A stretch of DNA of 64,000 nt, taken from NCBI RefSeq assembly GCF_019393635.1, contig NC_057862.1:245143941-245207940 (forward strand), given 5' to 3'. The stretch comes from Dromiciops gliroides (taxonomy: Eukaryota; Chordata; Mammalia; Microbiotheria; Microbiotheriidae). The translations under genes were made by a program, and so were the position numbers. The notes beneath the pieces were generated by a model that searched no databases, had not been told where the DNA came from, and saw nothing but the letters and a program-made list of their open reading frames with translations. Positions 1-11,172 of this stretch are shown here, one piece after another. How positions within the stretch are numbered: position 1 is the first letter of the stretch; each line of letters opens with the position of its first letter.

Positions 1-1186
1 CTGGAAATCCTCTGTTCATTTCTGAATGAGGCGTCCTTGTTTGCATGCTACTGAATAAGGTGTCCAATTTCTCATTTCCGGTGGTTGTAAATCAAGAGCA
101 CATAGTTAGCTAACCAGTTCACAAGGTTAGGAAACAAAAGAGGGCAGACCCAGCAAGAAGTGCATATTAGTGTTTTGATAACCCTTTCAAAATTCACTGT
201 TGCTATGTCAACAGAGCTGGCTGGAAGATGGGGCATTTTTGAAATACGGACATAAGCATCTCTTTGGTCAAATGGTAAATATCTTCCCCCATCAAGAAAA
301 TGAATTCTTGATACTAGTCAACTTTCTTTTCTTGCTTGTAATTTCTTGCCAATTCACATGAAGTTGAAATAGGCAAAACAGAAGACTTTGTGTTGCTACA
401 TGGATGCAATTAGTTATGTCAGATTGGATGGGAGTTTCCGATTTAGAAAGAGAGGGAAAAATATGAGCGAGAAGTTCCTCATCCTTGCCTCGACCAATTT
501 ACACCTGCCTATATTGATGTTCTCATATCTTGGTGCCCTCTATCTGCTCTCCTCACTCTACCCCAGTTTATATCTTGACTAACTTTTGTTTCTCTGCATT
601 CTCATGACTTTGCATCTCTGTGCATAGCACACTTTCTAACTGTACAAATATTTTTCTGAACACTAACTTCACTTTCATGCTCCTCCTCAAACCTATTTCT
701 CTGGAGAAGCCTCCAAATACAGGAATATGTTTGTTTCAGAGGATAGATGTGTTGCTTAAACATGCCAGAATTGATTTAAAAAAAAAATAAGAACACATTT
801 TTATGAAAGAAAGCTATCTAAAAGAAGAGTAATCTGAGTCCCTTTATAAAAATCAAGATTCCTTTTGTAAAAATGAAAATTGTTACTTCCCTCCTCAATA
901 ATTTTACTGTCCTGCAAATCTGAATTTCCACAACTGTGAAAGACAAGAACTCTGATCAATACAATGATGAACTATGACTCCAAAGGACAGATGATAAAGT
1001 ATGCCACATGCCTCCTGACAGAGACATACTTAATTCAAGTTGCAGAATATAATATATAGTTTTGGACATGGTGAATATGGGAATTTTCATTGCTTGACTA
1101 TGTCTATTAAAATCGTTTTGTTTTACTTTCAGTGATGAGAAAGGAGAAGAGGAATGAGGGTAGAGAGTAGGTAGGAATAGGGTTTC
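1..1186. other. AT-rich DNA, nothing recognised
   Basis: I see no gene, RNA or repeat family that I can name. The short open frames lack known motifs and any splice context, and are of the size expected by chance. Confidence 0.5.
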
Positions 1187-1280
1187 AAAGAAAGAAAGAA
1201 GAAAGGAAAGCAAAGAAAGAGAAAGAAAGAAAAAAGAAGGAAGGAAGAAGGGAGAGGTGGAGAGAGGGAAGGAAGGAAAG
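1187..1280. repeat. Purine-rich GAAA/GGAA tract
   Basis: This is a nearly pure A/G strand made of irregular GAAA, GAAG and GGAA units. The proline/serine/leucine-rich frames across it on the other strand come from the repeat and are not genes. Confidence 0.85.
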
Positions 1281-1910
1281 CAAATTGTTGAAACATTTTT
1301 GAAATGCACAGAACAAATTAGGAGGAAGGCCGAGAGAAATCACAGATAAACAGAACAGCATGGAAAATAACATGTTGACCTTATAATATACTGGAAAAGA
1401 TAAGCAAGTTGTTCATAATAGAGGTGTGCAGGCTCAAGCACAAACATTTTCTGTTCTATTGTGTATGTGGAAGTGCTTCTTTTAAATTTGTTTAAGTTCT
1501 AAATTTTTTAAGTGAAAAAAATCAGCATTTTCATATTTTGGATTTGACTGAGTTATATTTGGAACCATTCCTAGGGTTTGTTAATGTAGCCCAAGCTTTG
1601 GTAAGTTTTAGTGATATCTAAACTATACTGGTGTCTTAAAGAGGCAAAGATGTATAGGAAAATGTTTAACAAAGGGATCTCAAAAAAATGAAAGATAAAA
1701 GAAAATGTACATATGACACATTTAATTTTAGTCTACATCCTTAACATCTCCATCACTTTTTTTAGGTCTAGACAATCAGCAAAACAATATATCACGCCAA
1801 AATTTGTAGTGCTTGGCAATTCTGAAGCATAAATACTTACTGAACATTTAACAGTTGGCTCTTGAGAGCCAGTGACTATTGGAGGAGGTTTATCTGTTAG
1901 CTGGTGCCAA

Positions 1911-2000
1911 AAAAAGGGGAAAAAGAAAGGAAGGAAGGAAGGAAGGAAGGAAAGGGAGGGGTGGGGAGGGGAAGAGCGAGGAAGAAAAAGAAGACATTGA
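1911..2000. repeat. (GGAA)n purine tract
   Basis: About six perfect GGAA units lie inside a longer A/G-only stretch. It abuts the L2 fragment to the right. The Lys/Glu/Gly-rich frame running through it is repeat-derived. Confidence 0.85.
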
Positions 2001-2009
2001 GGTCCATAA

Positions 2010-2505
2010 AATTTTATCAAGGAAAAGAGAGCAGAGTCAGACTACTCTCCACACAGCCTCTACCCTAGTTCAGATACTCATCGCTTCTCACCTAGCCGAT
2101 GGCAATGACCTCCTAATTAGTCTCCCTACCTCTAGTCTCTTCACACCTCCTTTCTCCATGCCTTTGCTGTGGTCATACCCCATGTCAAGAATGTATTTCC
2201 TCCTCACCTCTGCCTTGGATTTTTTTCATTTCCTTCAGGATTCAGTTGAAGCACCATCTTCTGTCAAAACCTTTTCTGAACTTCCTTCCAATTTCTAGCT
2301 CCCTCCCTCTTCAATTACCTTGCTAGATTTTAGCTACCTTGTACTTATTTTGTGAAATCGTTATATAGTACATGTTGTCTTCTCACCTTCCCCAAAGAAT
2401 GTAAACTTCCTGAGGACAGTGATTGTTTGTTTGTCTTTGAATACCCAGCACCTAGTATAGTGTCTTAATAAATGTTTTCTGAATAGACTGATTCAGGATG
2501 TGATA
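2010..2505 (+). mobile_element. L2 (LINE-2) 3' end
   Basis: The plus strand carries the end of an L2 reverse-transcriptase frame: residues read LVQILIASHLADGN, matching the LVQALISSHLDYCN-type segment of L2/CR1 clade proteins. The usual L2 3' end follows, with a CCTGAGGACAG-like stretch, CCCAGCACCTAG, and TTAATAAATG then TCTGAATAGA at about 2466-2487. It is degraded and non-functional. Confidence 0.75.
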
Positions 2506-2868
2506 AAGCAAGTTGAGTCAAGCAAGACCACATGTTGGGTATTGTGTCCAGTACAAGAACCATATTTTATAGGAAGACATTTTTAAGTTCAAGAGCATCC
2601 ATTAAGATGAAATCAAGGGCTTTGAGTTCAAGTATATGAGGATGGGTCAAAAGGCAGATCTTAGCTCAGCTTTCAAAACCAGGAAGAAAACAGAAACATG
2701 AAACTATAAATCAGTAAACTTGGTTTTGATTTCTGGAAACATTCTCAACTGGATAATTAAGTAAATGGTTAACAAAATCTATAAAGTGAAGCTGTGATGA
2801 CAAAGAGCCAGCTTGGTACACCAAGAACACAACATATCAGCTTAACTAGTAGGTCAGGAGAATGGGGT
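2506..2868. other. No recognised feature
   Basis: This is plain AT-rich sequence between an L2 tail and a MIR. I see no gene or clear repeat. Confidence 0.4.
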
Positions 2869-3140
2869 GGGAAATGATAAACATTTATTAAGCACCTACT
2901 ATGTGCCAAGCGTTGTGCTAAGTGCTTTATAAATATTATCTCATTTGATCCTCACGAGAACCCTAGAAGGTGAGGGCTATTATATATCTTAAAATGAGGG
3001 AAATATCCCATTTCACAACTGAGGCAGACAAATGTCAAGTACTTGTCCAGGGTCACACAGCTAGTAAGTGACTGAGGCAGGATTCAAACTCAGGTCTTTC
3101 TGATACTGCTTTCCATCCACTGTGCCACTTAACAGAATAC
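2869..3140 (-). mobile_element. MIR-type CORE-SINE, antisense
   Basis: On the plus strand it reads from the MIR 3' end (ATTTATTAAGCACCTACTAT, then CTCATTTGATCCTCACGAGA) to the CORE (CACAACTGAGGCAGA, GGGTCACACAGCTAGTAAGT) and the tRNA-like head (GGATTCAAACTCAGG). That is the full antisense order. It is diverged, as expected for an ancient SINE. Confidence 0.85.
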
Positions 3141-3204
3141 TATAGCTATCACTTATCTAGACTTTTAGCAAAGCATTTGGTAAAGGATTTCAGGGAAGGA
3201 AAAG

Positions 3205-3447
3205 AAACGAGAATCTACTAAGTGCCTCATGTGCTAGATACCATACTAAATGCTTTATAAATATTATCTCATTTGATCCTTACAACAACCCTGTGAGGTA
3301 GGTAGTATTATCATTCCCATTTTACAGTTAAGAAAACTGAGACAGATAGATACTTGGACAGTGACTTGTCCAGAGTCACATTGCCATTAAGTGTCTGAAG
3401 CCAGACTGGAGCTCAGGTCTTTGTGAATCCAGGCTCAGCACTCTATC
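3205..3447 (-). mobile_element. MIR-type CORE-SINE, antisense
   Basis: This is a second, similar antisense MIR immediately downstream of the first. It has CTCATTTGATCCTTACAACA, a CATTTTACAGTTAAGAAAAC core, and a degraded head ending near AGCTCAGGTCTTTG. The two MIRs look like independent insertions in the same orientation. Confidence 0.8.
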
Positions 3448-3598
3448 TGCTGCTCACTTACCTGTCTCTAATATCAAATGTGCCACCAAGCTACCTTTCA
3501 TATTCTTGTGGAAAAGCTGGAGAGATGTGTATTAGGACACTATATAATCAGATGGATTTGAAAGTGATGGAATGGCTTGATTAAAAAAGTAATCAGTT

Positions 3599-3640
3599 GG
3601 GGGAAGCTAGATGGCACAGTAGTTAAAGGACTCAAGTAGA
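3599..3640 (+). mobile_element. Fragment of a tRNA-SINE head
   Basis: GGGGAAGCTAGATGGCACAG matches the first part of the marsupial SINE head, after which the match fades. It is a short, diverged fragment. Confidence 0.5.
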
Positions 3641-3723
3641 ACAGAGGTAAGTAAGCAAAGATCCCTGAGACACTCAACTACAGACTACCTGCTGAGCTGT
3701 CATTGAACCATTAATGACTGATT

Positions 3724-3879
3724 ACTTTTTGTTTGTTTGTTTTGCAGGCAATGGAGGTTAAGTGACTTGCCCAGGGTCACACAGCTAGTAAGTGTCAAGT
3801 GTCTGAGGCTGGATTTGAACTCAGGTACTACTGACTCCAGGGCTGGTGCTCTATCCACTGCGCCATCTAGCCGCCCCTA
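3724..3879 (-). mobile_element. Marsupial tRNA-derived SINE, antisense
   Basis: The antisense copy has TTAAGTGACTTGCCCAGGGT, the B-box region read as GGATTTGAACTCAGG, the A-box region CTGCGCCATCTAG, and the inverted 5' end CCGCCCC. A T-rich stretch at its left edge is the likely degraded A-tail. Confidence 0.9.
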
Positions 3880-4354
3880 ATTCTTAAAGTGCTATGTAAA
3901 TACTAGCTGTTATTGTTGTTAATAATAAAAACTGCTAAGGTACTTCTCCTTTCAACACAAAAATTCTATGATTCTATTGTAACTTATGGTACAGTGCCTC
4001 CAAGACTCTGGGCTTTTACAGACTAAGTCCAATCTTGAAGGCTAACCTAGCCTTTCCCCCTACCCCTGTCAGGTAATTTTCTTTCTTTGGCTTATTGCTA
4101 CCAACTGTAGTTGCTTCAGAAAAGTATCCTAGTATACTCATGCTATAACTCATGTCTAGGTTTACCCAAAGCCACCAGTTCACATTTATAAACCATAGAT
4201 AGGGGCAGGTGATTTCCGGTCAGGAAGCATTTCCAGTCTCTAAAACCCAGTAAGGACAGTACTTGTGAGAGATCTACTAAGAGATTCCTATTATCACCCT
4301 CATATATTTATGATTCATTACTATGATTTAGGAATGTTTCATTTGGAGAAGACT

Positions 4355-4825
4355 TAATAGGATGATTTCAGAAAAAACCTGGAAAGACTTACATGAACTA
4401 ATGCACAGTAAAGTGAGCAGAACCAGGAGAACATTGTACACAGTAACAGCAATACTGGACAAAGATCAACTGTGAATAACTTAGCTGTTCTCAGCAATGC
4501 AATGATCCAAAACCATCCCAAAGGACTCATGATGAAGCATGCTATACACATCCAGAGAAAGAACTGATATTGTCTGAATACAGACTGAAGCATGATATAA
4601 AAATATCTTCTTTCTTCCTTTCATTATTTTTTAAAAATTCATCTTCTTGTACAAAATGACTAATATGGAAATATTCTACATAATTGCACATGCATAAATT
4701 ATATTGTATTGCTTATTGACTTGGGGAAGGGAAAGAGAGAATTTGGAACTCAAAACTAGTTTTTAAATGTTTAAAATTTATTTAACATGTAATTGGAGAA
4801 AAATAAAATATTTTTAAAAAAAGAA
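4355..4825 (+). mobile_element. Old L1 LINE 3' end
   Basis: The sense sequence matches the end of ORF2 and the 3' UTR of the L1 better preserved at 52001-52946. Shared stretches include GAAAAAACCTGGAAAGACTT, GTGAGCAGAACCAGGAGAAC, GATCAACTGTGA, CCAGAGAAAGAACTG and the terminal GGAGAAAAATAAAATA followed by an A-rich tail. It has no open frame and is strongly 5' truncated. Confidence 0.8.
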
Positions 4826-4849
4826 ATATCACCTCAAAGAATGATGGGA

Positions 4850-5135
4850 CTTAATTTGTTTAGCCCCAGAGCATAGAAGTAGCAATGAGTGGATTTTCAA
4901 GAAGGAAAATTTACTCTTGATATAAGGAAAAACTTCCTAACAGCTAAAACTATTCAAAAGTGGAATGGGCTACTGTAGGAACTAATGGGGTCCCCTTCAC
5001 CGGAGTCCTTCAAGCAAAAACTAGGATGACCACTTGTGATGCTTGCTATAGAGGGGATTATTGTCCAGTATGGGTTGGAGTAGATGGTTTCCGAAATCCC
5101 TCCCAACTCTGAGATGTTGTAATTCTGTGAGGCTT
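4850..5135 (+). mobile_element. CR1/L3 LINE 3' end
   Basis: It runs from a GGAAAAACTTCCTAACAGCT segment through GTGGAATGGGCTACTG to GGGTTGGAGTAGATGGTTTC, TCCCAACTCTGAGATG and TAATTCTGTGA. These are the characteristic landmarks of the CR1/L3 3' end. It is ancient, diverged and non-coding. Confidence 0.7.
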
Positions 5136-7197
5136 AAATGTGCCTCTCTGGAACTCCTATGCATTGCTCCTCATTCCTGGCACAGGCTCAAAGGATGATT
5201 ACAAGTGGCTTATAATGAACTCAGTATCTGTAGATGAAACAAAACATAAGCTTCATATAAAAACACTTCATTCCTCTCTCTTCCAGCCTTAGACTTCTCC
5301 TCTATCAGGAGGCCTCATCTTTCAAACTCACTGGTTTTAGCTCATGACTATGTCTTTGTTGAAGATGGGGACTAAAGTTGCCAAACTCTTTCTATTTGAC
5401 TTAGAACCAGTCTAGAGGTGAGCCTGCTCAATGCATTTTTGCCTCCCCTGTTGTTCCCCTAAGTGTATACAGTGAAGCATTCTTGTATGAAAGGCCTAAA
5501 AAAAAGGCTTTAATAGGCAAACTTTTCCATTTTTAAGGTGAATTAAGCAGAAATGTTGGGGTGTGGGGGAGCTCAGAGCAGGACAGTGATGTTCTCTGCT
5601 TTGGGATGCTGTGTTTAAAAGTGATATCTGCACATAACAAATTAAAATTCACACCTTTTAACCTTCAGAACCATGTGAGATCCATATCATTAAGGATGAT
5701 TCAACGAGATGCCTTGATATTCTAAATTATTTGTAGGCCTGGCATTACAAATAAATATTTGTGAAATTCATTTCAAGAGATGTTAACGCTGGTGAAACCC
5801 ATGTGCCCCCAGAGGGATTATACAAATTTCCATGTCAAATATTTGAAGCAAAGCACTTGTACAGAAACAGTGTTTTTGTGTGTGTGTGTGTGTGTTTTGA
5901 TGCCTTTCATTTTCATAAACTAGATTAGTTTCTGAAATTACTTTCACACAGAGAACAGTTTCTATTGAATTCTAGTCAGTGAGCTCCTCAGAGTGTGATG
6001 TGAATAAAATATCAATAGGTTGTGGGGCTTCCTTAATACATATGCATCCCTGTTGTTTAAGGAGGGCAAACCAAGTTTAGATGTTCTCTTTGGAGGGCTC
6101 ATATGCCCAGATTTGCTGTCTTAACAGTAATTGCTAAACAACAATTTCATTTAGAGCCTAACAAGGAAGTTCTCTGGCTTTCTCTCCTCCATCTCTCCTA
6201 CCTGGCTAACAATGACTTGGGCTCTGTTGTTAAGTGGAAATTTGCTGGCAGGCAGCTGTTTGTGACTGTGAGAGGCTCTCCAACAGGAAAGTTTTATCTG
6301 CTTTTTGCAAACACCGATTCTGCCAAAAAATCCACAAAAAAATTTGATCCGAGCAAACATTGTTCTATTGTCCTAGGTCTCTTAACCTCATAAAATTAAA
6401 ATAGACTTAGTTTTCTTAAGGGGAAAAAACATGTCAAAAGGGGGCAAGTTTGAGAAAGCTGCTAAGTTAAATATAACTTAAAACAAATGCTATTTCCTAT
6501 TCACAAGGGCATGGAAACAGATTCTGAATTCCTCTGGGAGAAAGAAGAGAGGAAAGACCCACTTAATGTAGCTTCTTAAATAAACCCAAAACATATCTGA
6601 ACTTTTGTTGCTAAAACAGGGAAATGTCTCCTAATCTGAAAAGGAGATTCTTCAACAAATCTGAACGACTAACTTTAAAGTTGCTTCTCCTTTATGGCAG
6701 GGATATCATAACTTCCTCTATATAACGTAAGGCACTGAACACCCATGGAAATACCCAGATAAGAGTGAAAGGAAGAAGGAAAAGACCTAAGAGTTTCCAG
6801 GAGGTTGTATGTAAGTGGGCTAGAAGTTCAGTGAAATAAGTGAGTCCTAGCTTGACAGTTCTCTTCTCTCCAAAGCTATCCCTTATTTTTTGTGCTCTCT
6901 CCTCCTAGGGCTATCTTTGCAAAAATTAACAAAGAAACAAAAGCAAAAAAACAAACCAAACCATGAACACAGCAAACACTAACTGCCTACTATGTGCAGA
7001 GCCCTCTGCTAGATACTGGGGAGATTGAAATGTTGTTGGTCATAGGAGAGATATTTGCTGCTGGACAAAAGCTCCTCAGTGCTTGAGTTTTAGAGCCCTG
7101 GGCTCCATAGCACTGTGATCCCTCTTCTGTTCCTGAGGAAGAGTTGAAATCTTGCCTCTCAAAGTGTGCAAGCTTGCAGAAGGGTGGAGAGCAGTAG

Positions 7198-7200
<3 letters not shown>
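5136..7200. other. Low-repeat DNA, no gene recognised
   Basis: The stretch holds a short (GT)n near 5877-5894 and a possible MIR/L2 scrap (CTGCCTACTATGTGCAGAGC) near 6982. A 96-codon open frame at 6103-6393 on the plus strand has no motif I know, overlaps an antisense frame and shows no gene context, so I do not call it. Otherwise I see nothing. Confidence 0.45.

Positions 7201-7269
<69 letters not shown>
7201..7269. repeat. (AG)n microsatellite
   Basis: This is an almost perfect AG dinucleotide run of about 34 units. It produces a poly-Ser/Leu frame on the other strand that is not a gene. Confidence 0.98.
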
Positions 7270-7271
<2 letters not shown>

Positions 7272-8308
7272 CAACCTAGAGAGGAGAGAGTATCCAGGAG
7301 AGAGTGATTGAGAATGTCAAAGACTGTGGATTTAAAAAGACTTTTAGTGATGCCTTTTTTAAAAACATCACCACAACTTTCCTGAGTATCTTCCTTTTTC
7401 CCTTCTCAGAAAACCAATCTATGTAATAAATAGTATTATTAAAAGATAGAAAAAAGAAGAGGAAAAAAATCCACCTAACTGATTAATATAGCAAAAAAAA
7501 AAAAGAAAAAAGAAAAGAAAGACCCCCCCCAAAAGATGTACTATATACAAGCACAATCAATAAACATTTATTAAGTACCTACTATGTACCCAGCACTGTT
7601 CTAAGTGCTAGGGATGCAAAACAGAAGCAAAAGACAATCCTTGTGCTCAAGGATTTTAGAATCTAATGGGGGAGAAAAAGGGCAAACAAATATGTACACA
7701 AAAACTATATACAGGATAAAGAGCAAATAATTAAAAGAGGGAAGGCATTAGAATTAAGAGGAGTTAGGAAAGACTCCCCAGAGAAGATGAGATTTAATTG
7801 AGTTTGAAGGAACTCAGGGAAGTCAGTAAGTGGAAATGAGGTGGGAGAACATGGGGGACAGCCAGTGACAATACCTGGAGCCAAGTGATAGTGTCTTGGT
7901 CAAGGAATAGCAAGGGAGCAGTGTCACTGGATCAAAGGACATGTGCTATGGTCTAAGAAGGTCCAAGAAGACTGAAAGAGTGGTGGCTGGTATCAGAGAA
8001 TAGAAGAGGACATGTTTAAGAAATGTTGCAAAGTTGAAATGTATAAGCCTCAGTAACAAATTGAATATAAGAAGTGAGAGATAGTGGAAGAGTTGAAGAT
8101 AACAGCTGTAGATGTAGAATGACAATCTGTAGATTGCAGTGTACTGTAATCCTGAGGGACTAGGAGGGCCATGTTGCTCTCTACAGTAATAGGGATAGAT
8201 TTTTTTTTTCCTTGACTTAGAATAACTGGAAGGTGAGGAGAGTTTTGAGGGAAAGATAATGAATTCAGTTTTGGACATGCTGAATTTAAGATGTTTATTG
8301 GACATCCA

Positions 8309-8550
8309 GTAGCAGTTCCATGGTGCAGTAGATAGAGCACTGGGCTTGCAGTCAGGAAGACCTGACTTCAAATCTAGCCTTAGATACTTATTAGCTGTGT
8401 GATCTCAGGCAAATCAATTAACCCTCCTTACCTCAGTTCCTCATCTGTAAAAGGAGCTGGAGAAAGAAGTGGCAAACTGTATCTTTGCCAAGAAAACCCC
8501 AAAATAGAGTCACAAAGAGTCAGACAGGATTGAAAAATGAGTGAACAACT
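8309..8550 (+). mobile_element. tRNA-SINE with BovB/RTE-like tail
   Basis: A tRNA-like head (TGGTGCAGTAGATAGAGCAC) and CORE (TTAGCTGTGTGATCTCAGGC, CCTCATCTGTAAAAGGAGCT) lead to a tail reading GAGTCACAAAGAGTCAGACA and ending GTGAACAAC. The tail resembles that of BovB-mobilised SINEs. The target duplication GGACATCCA is seen at 8300-8308 and 8551-8559. Confidence 0.85.
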
Positions 8551-8651
8551 GGACATCCAATTTGAGAAATCTGAAAGGCAATTAGAGATGTAAGATTAGA
8601 TGTCAGCAGAGAGGTTAAGGCAGGATAGATAGATTGAAAGTAGGCACCATA

Positions 8652-8818
8652 GGGGCAGCTAGGTGGCGCAGTGGATAAAGCACGGGCCCTGGAGTCAAGA
8701 GTACCTGAGTTCAAATCCAGCTTCAGACACTTGACACTTACTAGCTGTGTGACCCTGGGCAAGTCACTTAGCCCCAATAGCCTCATAAAAAAAAAAGAAA
8801 GAAAGAAAAAAAGAAAGA
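8652..8818 (+). mobile_element. Marsupial tRNA-derived SINE, poly-A type
   Basis: The full head GGGGCAGCTAGGTGGCGCAG has intact A- and B-box-like motifs and ends GCCTCAT followed by A(n) and a GAAA-rich tail. Flanks repeat as AAGTAGGCACCATA and AAGTAAGCACCATA, a target duplication with one mismatch. The A-tail implies L1-type mobilisation. Confidence 0.93.
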
Positions 8819-9139
8819 AAGTAAGCACCATAGAGATGGTAATTAAATCCTTGGGAGCTGATGAGATCACCAAATGAAGTAGAATAAAAGAAAGAAAGAG
8901 AGTCTAGGAAGAACCCTGTGGGACACCAAAAGGTTAGAGGGCATGATCTAGAGAAGGATCCACAAAGAGAGCCTGAGGAATGGTCTGATATGAGGAGAAG
9001 CAGGAGAGAATTATGATGGAATGGAGGAGTATCTTCTCATATTTCTTCTTTTAAGCCATGCTTGTTTATAATTTTTTTTGGGGGGGGGGGGGAACGTGTT
9101 CTTCTTAATTGTAAAATTTTATCCTCTAGAGTATAATAT

Positions 9140-9425
9140 TCTACAATTTTCCTCCTTTATTTTAGTTTCTGCCAAGTCTTTTTTTGATCCTGACTACTGA
9201 CTTTGGTACCTGAAGTTTGCCGTTGTGGTTCCTTCAAGGAATTTTCCCCTTTGACCTGGAAGCTTTGGGTTTTGGCAATGACATTCCTGGGAGTTTTCCT
9301 TTGGAGTTTATTTCAGGAGGTGATCAATTTCATCCTTTGGTTCCAAAAGATCTGGTCAGCTTTCAGTTATGGTTTCTTGAACTGGTCAGGTTTTTTGTTT
9401 GGGCATGGTTTTCAAGGAGTACGAT

Positions 9426-9496
<71 letters not shown>

Positions 9497-10560
9497 GTGG
9501 GGCAGTGAGGGTCAAGTGACTTGCCCAAGGTCACACAGCTTGTAAGTGTCAAGTTATCTGAGGCCGGATTTGAACTCAGGTCCTACTGAATCCAGGGCTG
9601 GTGCTTTATCCACTGTGCCACCTAGCTGCCCTGTCCCGCCCCAGTACAATGATTCTTAAAATGATCCCTCCTTGATCTGTTTTCTAGGTGACTTTTTAAA
9701 AAAATAGAAATAAATAAGTTATGCTTTATTTTGTTTTTCAGTCTTTTGATTTTGTCCTTTATTTCCTTTTGTCTCATGAATTCATTTAGTTTTGTTTGTC
9801 CCATTCCAGTTTTCTGGGAAACTATTACTTGGATGAGCTTTATTCTGTTCTAAGCTTCCGATTTCTTCAGTTGTTTTCCCTCCAGAGCCCTTATTTTACA
9901 TACCCACATCATACATCATACATACATGCATACATGCACATGTGGACATACATTAATTCTTTTTTTCTTTCAGATTCTTTTGTGTCTTTGTGGCCAAGCC
10001 ACTTTTTGCTCTGATAATCTGCTTGTAATTGTCATAGAGCTACTCTCTTTTTCTGGGCTTACCTCTTGGGCATCTACTGACACAGAATATTTATAGTAAA
10101 TAATGTCTTTTTTTTTTTACTCCTATTATTATCCTCAGTTTATGATCTGGGGCTTTGTGCCAAGATTGGGCTCTGCCCCTGTCATACTCTAAGGTGAGGT
10201 CTCAAGGTTTTTTTGGCTCTAACCTTGATTTCCTGTATTCTGGGATTTCAGCCCCCAAGTTCTCACAGTGTTGGAAGGTTTCATTTTCCCTTCCTTTCAT
10301 GTTATCTGGGGTCAATGGTCTATGCTTTTCAGGGCCCTTTGGAGCATCTCTGATCTGCTTTAGACTTTGAGACTCCCTGAAATGTCCTGCTGTAAACAAT
10401 GCCAGTTCCTGTCCCTGTTTACCTGGTCAGAGCACTGAGGTATTCGAACTCTCTGGAAGTTTCCCCATTCATGCACTCCACGATTCCTGCCTGCTAGGAA
10501 CATAGTGATGTATGTTTTAGGTTCCCCTAAAATACCTTTGGTTAGAGAACTGTCTGGCTT
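9140..10560 (-). mobile_element. HAL1/L1 5' part (ORF1 + 5' region), antisense
   Basis: The minus strand carries an L1 ORF1 remnant. Residues ENRSRRDHFKNH near 9690 correspond to the ENRSRRDNLKIIG motif of the better copy at about 42.0 kb. The plus strand TTTGACCTGGAAGCTTTGGG and ATTCCTGGGAGTTTTCC align with the two other ORF1 copies near 38.46 and 41.80 kb. Sequence to the right is probably the 5' UTR. A SINE splits it. Confidence 0.65.
9426..9640 (-). mobile_element. Antisense SINE with expanded (TTTC)n tail
   Basis: The SINE body at about 9497-9635 is antisense (CAAGTGACTTGCCCAAGGTC to CACCTAGCTGCCC). Its A-tail is now a 70-base TTTC array (9426-9496 on the plus strand), a microsatellite born from a retroposon tail. 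Flanks AGTACGATTCTT and AGTACAATGATTCTT look like an altered target duplication in the HAL1 fragment. Confidence 0.9.
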
Positions 10561-11059
10561 CTGGCTTGTATAAAGTATATTACTGTTGGTATTTCTGGTA
10601 GGACTCCTTCCCCATTACCCACAGGTTCCTCTACCTTTTTGTTCAGGATAAATGAAGGAGCTTAATATTGTTTCTCTTTGAATTTCTTGATCATTTTTCT
10701 ATAACTGCATTTAGTTGATTATGGAAGTTCTTCATACCTCCTGTGCCATCAAGTTCTGAAGGGGGCGATATTGTAATACTTCATCGACTCCATTATTTGC
10801 CCCTACATCCTATAACTTCAGCAAGTGATTGGGAGGTATAAATTTATCAGAAGTCCCCTGATCCACCCACCATAAAGAGTAAACTATTTTGTTTACCAAA
10901 TTAGTTAGCAAGTCAATGAGCAGGGACTTAATAGAATACAACATAGGTACATTTTGATTTGAGAGAAGGGAATGAAAGGTCTGGAGATATGGACACTGCC
11001 TAAGACACTATTCTGTTCAGCTGGGAGTACATAAAAGATGAATGGAGAATTAGGATACT
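10561..11059. other. No recognised feature
   Basis: It may extend the repeat on the left, but I see no landmark. There is no credible coding frame. Confidence 0.35.
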
Positions 11060-11172
11060 GGAAGGTTAGTATGAGCTCCTCAAATGAAGGAACTTTTGTT
11101 TTTGTATCCACAGTGCTTAGTATAAAATCTGGCACATAGTAGGCACTTAATAAATGCTTATTGATTCATTTC
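11060..11172 (+). mobile_element. L2 3' end
   Basis: A short L2 terminus: TGAGCTCCTCAAATGAAGGA, ATCCACAGTGCTTAGTATAA, then GGCACATAGTAGGCACTTAA and TAAATGCTTATTGATT. The rest of the element is absent. Confidence 0.75.

Larger units (their letters stand above)
7555..9020. mobile_element. Ancient interspersed repeat, split by two SINEs
   Basis: It opens with AATAAACATTTATTAAGTAC, CAGCACTGTTCTAAGTGCT and AATCTAATGGGGGAGAAAAA. Later it has TTGGGAGCTGATGAGATCAC and GAACCCTGTGGGACACC. I recognise this succession as a widespread ancient mammalian repeat but cannot name the family or class with confidence. SINEs at 8309-8550 and 8652-8818 interrupt it. The junctions are visible because the flanking sequence resumes after each target duplication. 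Confidence 0.45.

Noticed and set aside
1879-2298. 139-codon open frame on the plus strand
   Set aside because: Its first half is the Lys/Glu/Gly translation of a (GGAA)n tract and its second half is an L2 3' end. No independent protein signal.
6103-6393. 96-codon open frame in a repeat-poor stretch
   Set aside because: No recognisable domain, an overlapping antisense frame, and no splice or promoter context. Length is within chance for AT-rich DNA of this size.
8652-8740. tRNA gene candidate (A and B boxes present)
   Set aside because: The same sequence recurs many times with A-tails and target duplications and cannot fold as a full tRNA cloverleaf, so it is a SINE head.
9426-9496. CRISPR-like periodic array
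   Set aside because: Four-base units without spacers; it is an expanded SINE tail. No array in the window has repeat-spacer structure.
9203-9519. Two overlapping ~100-codon frames
   Set aside because: They end in the (TTTC)n SINE tail and cross antisense HAL1 sequence. The Phe/Leu/Ser repeats are low complexity.
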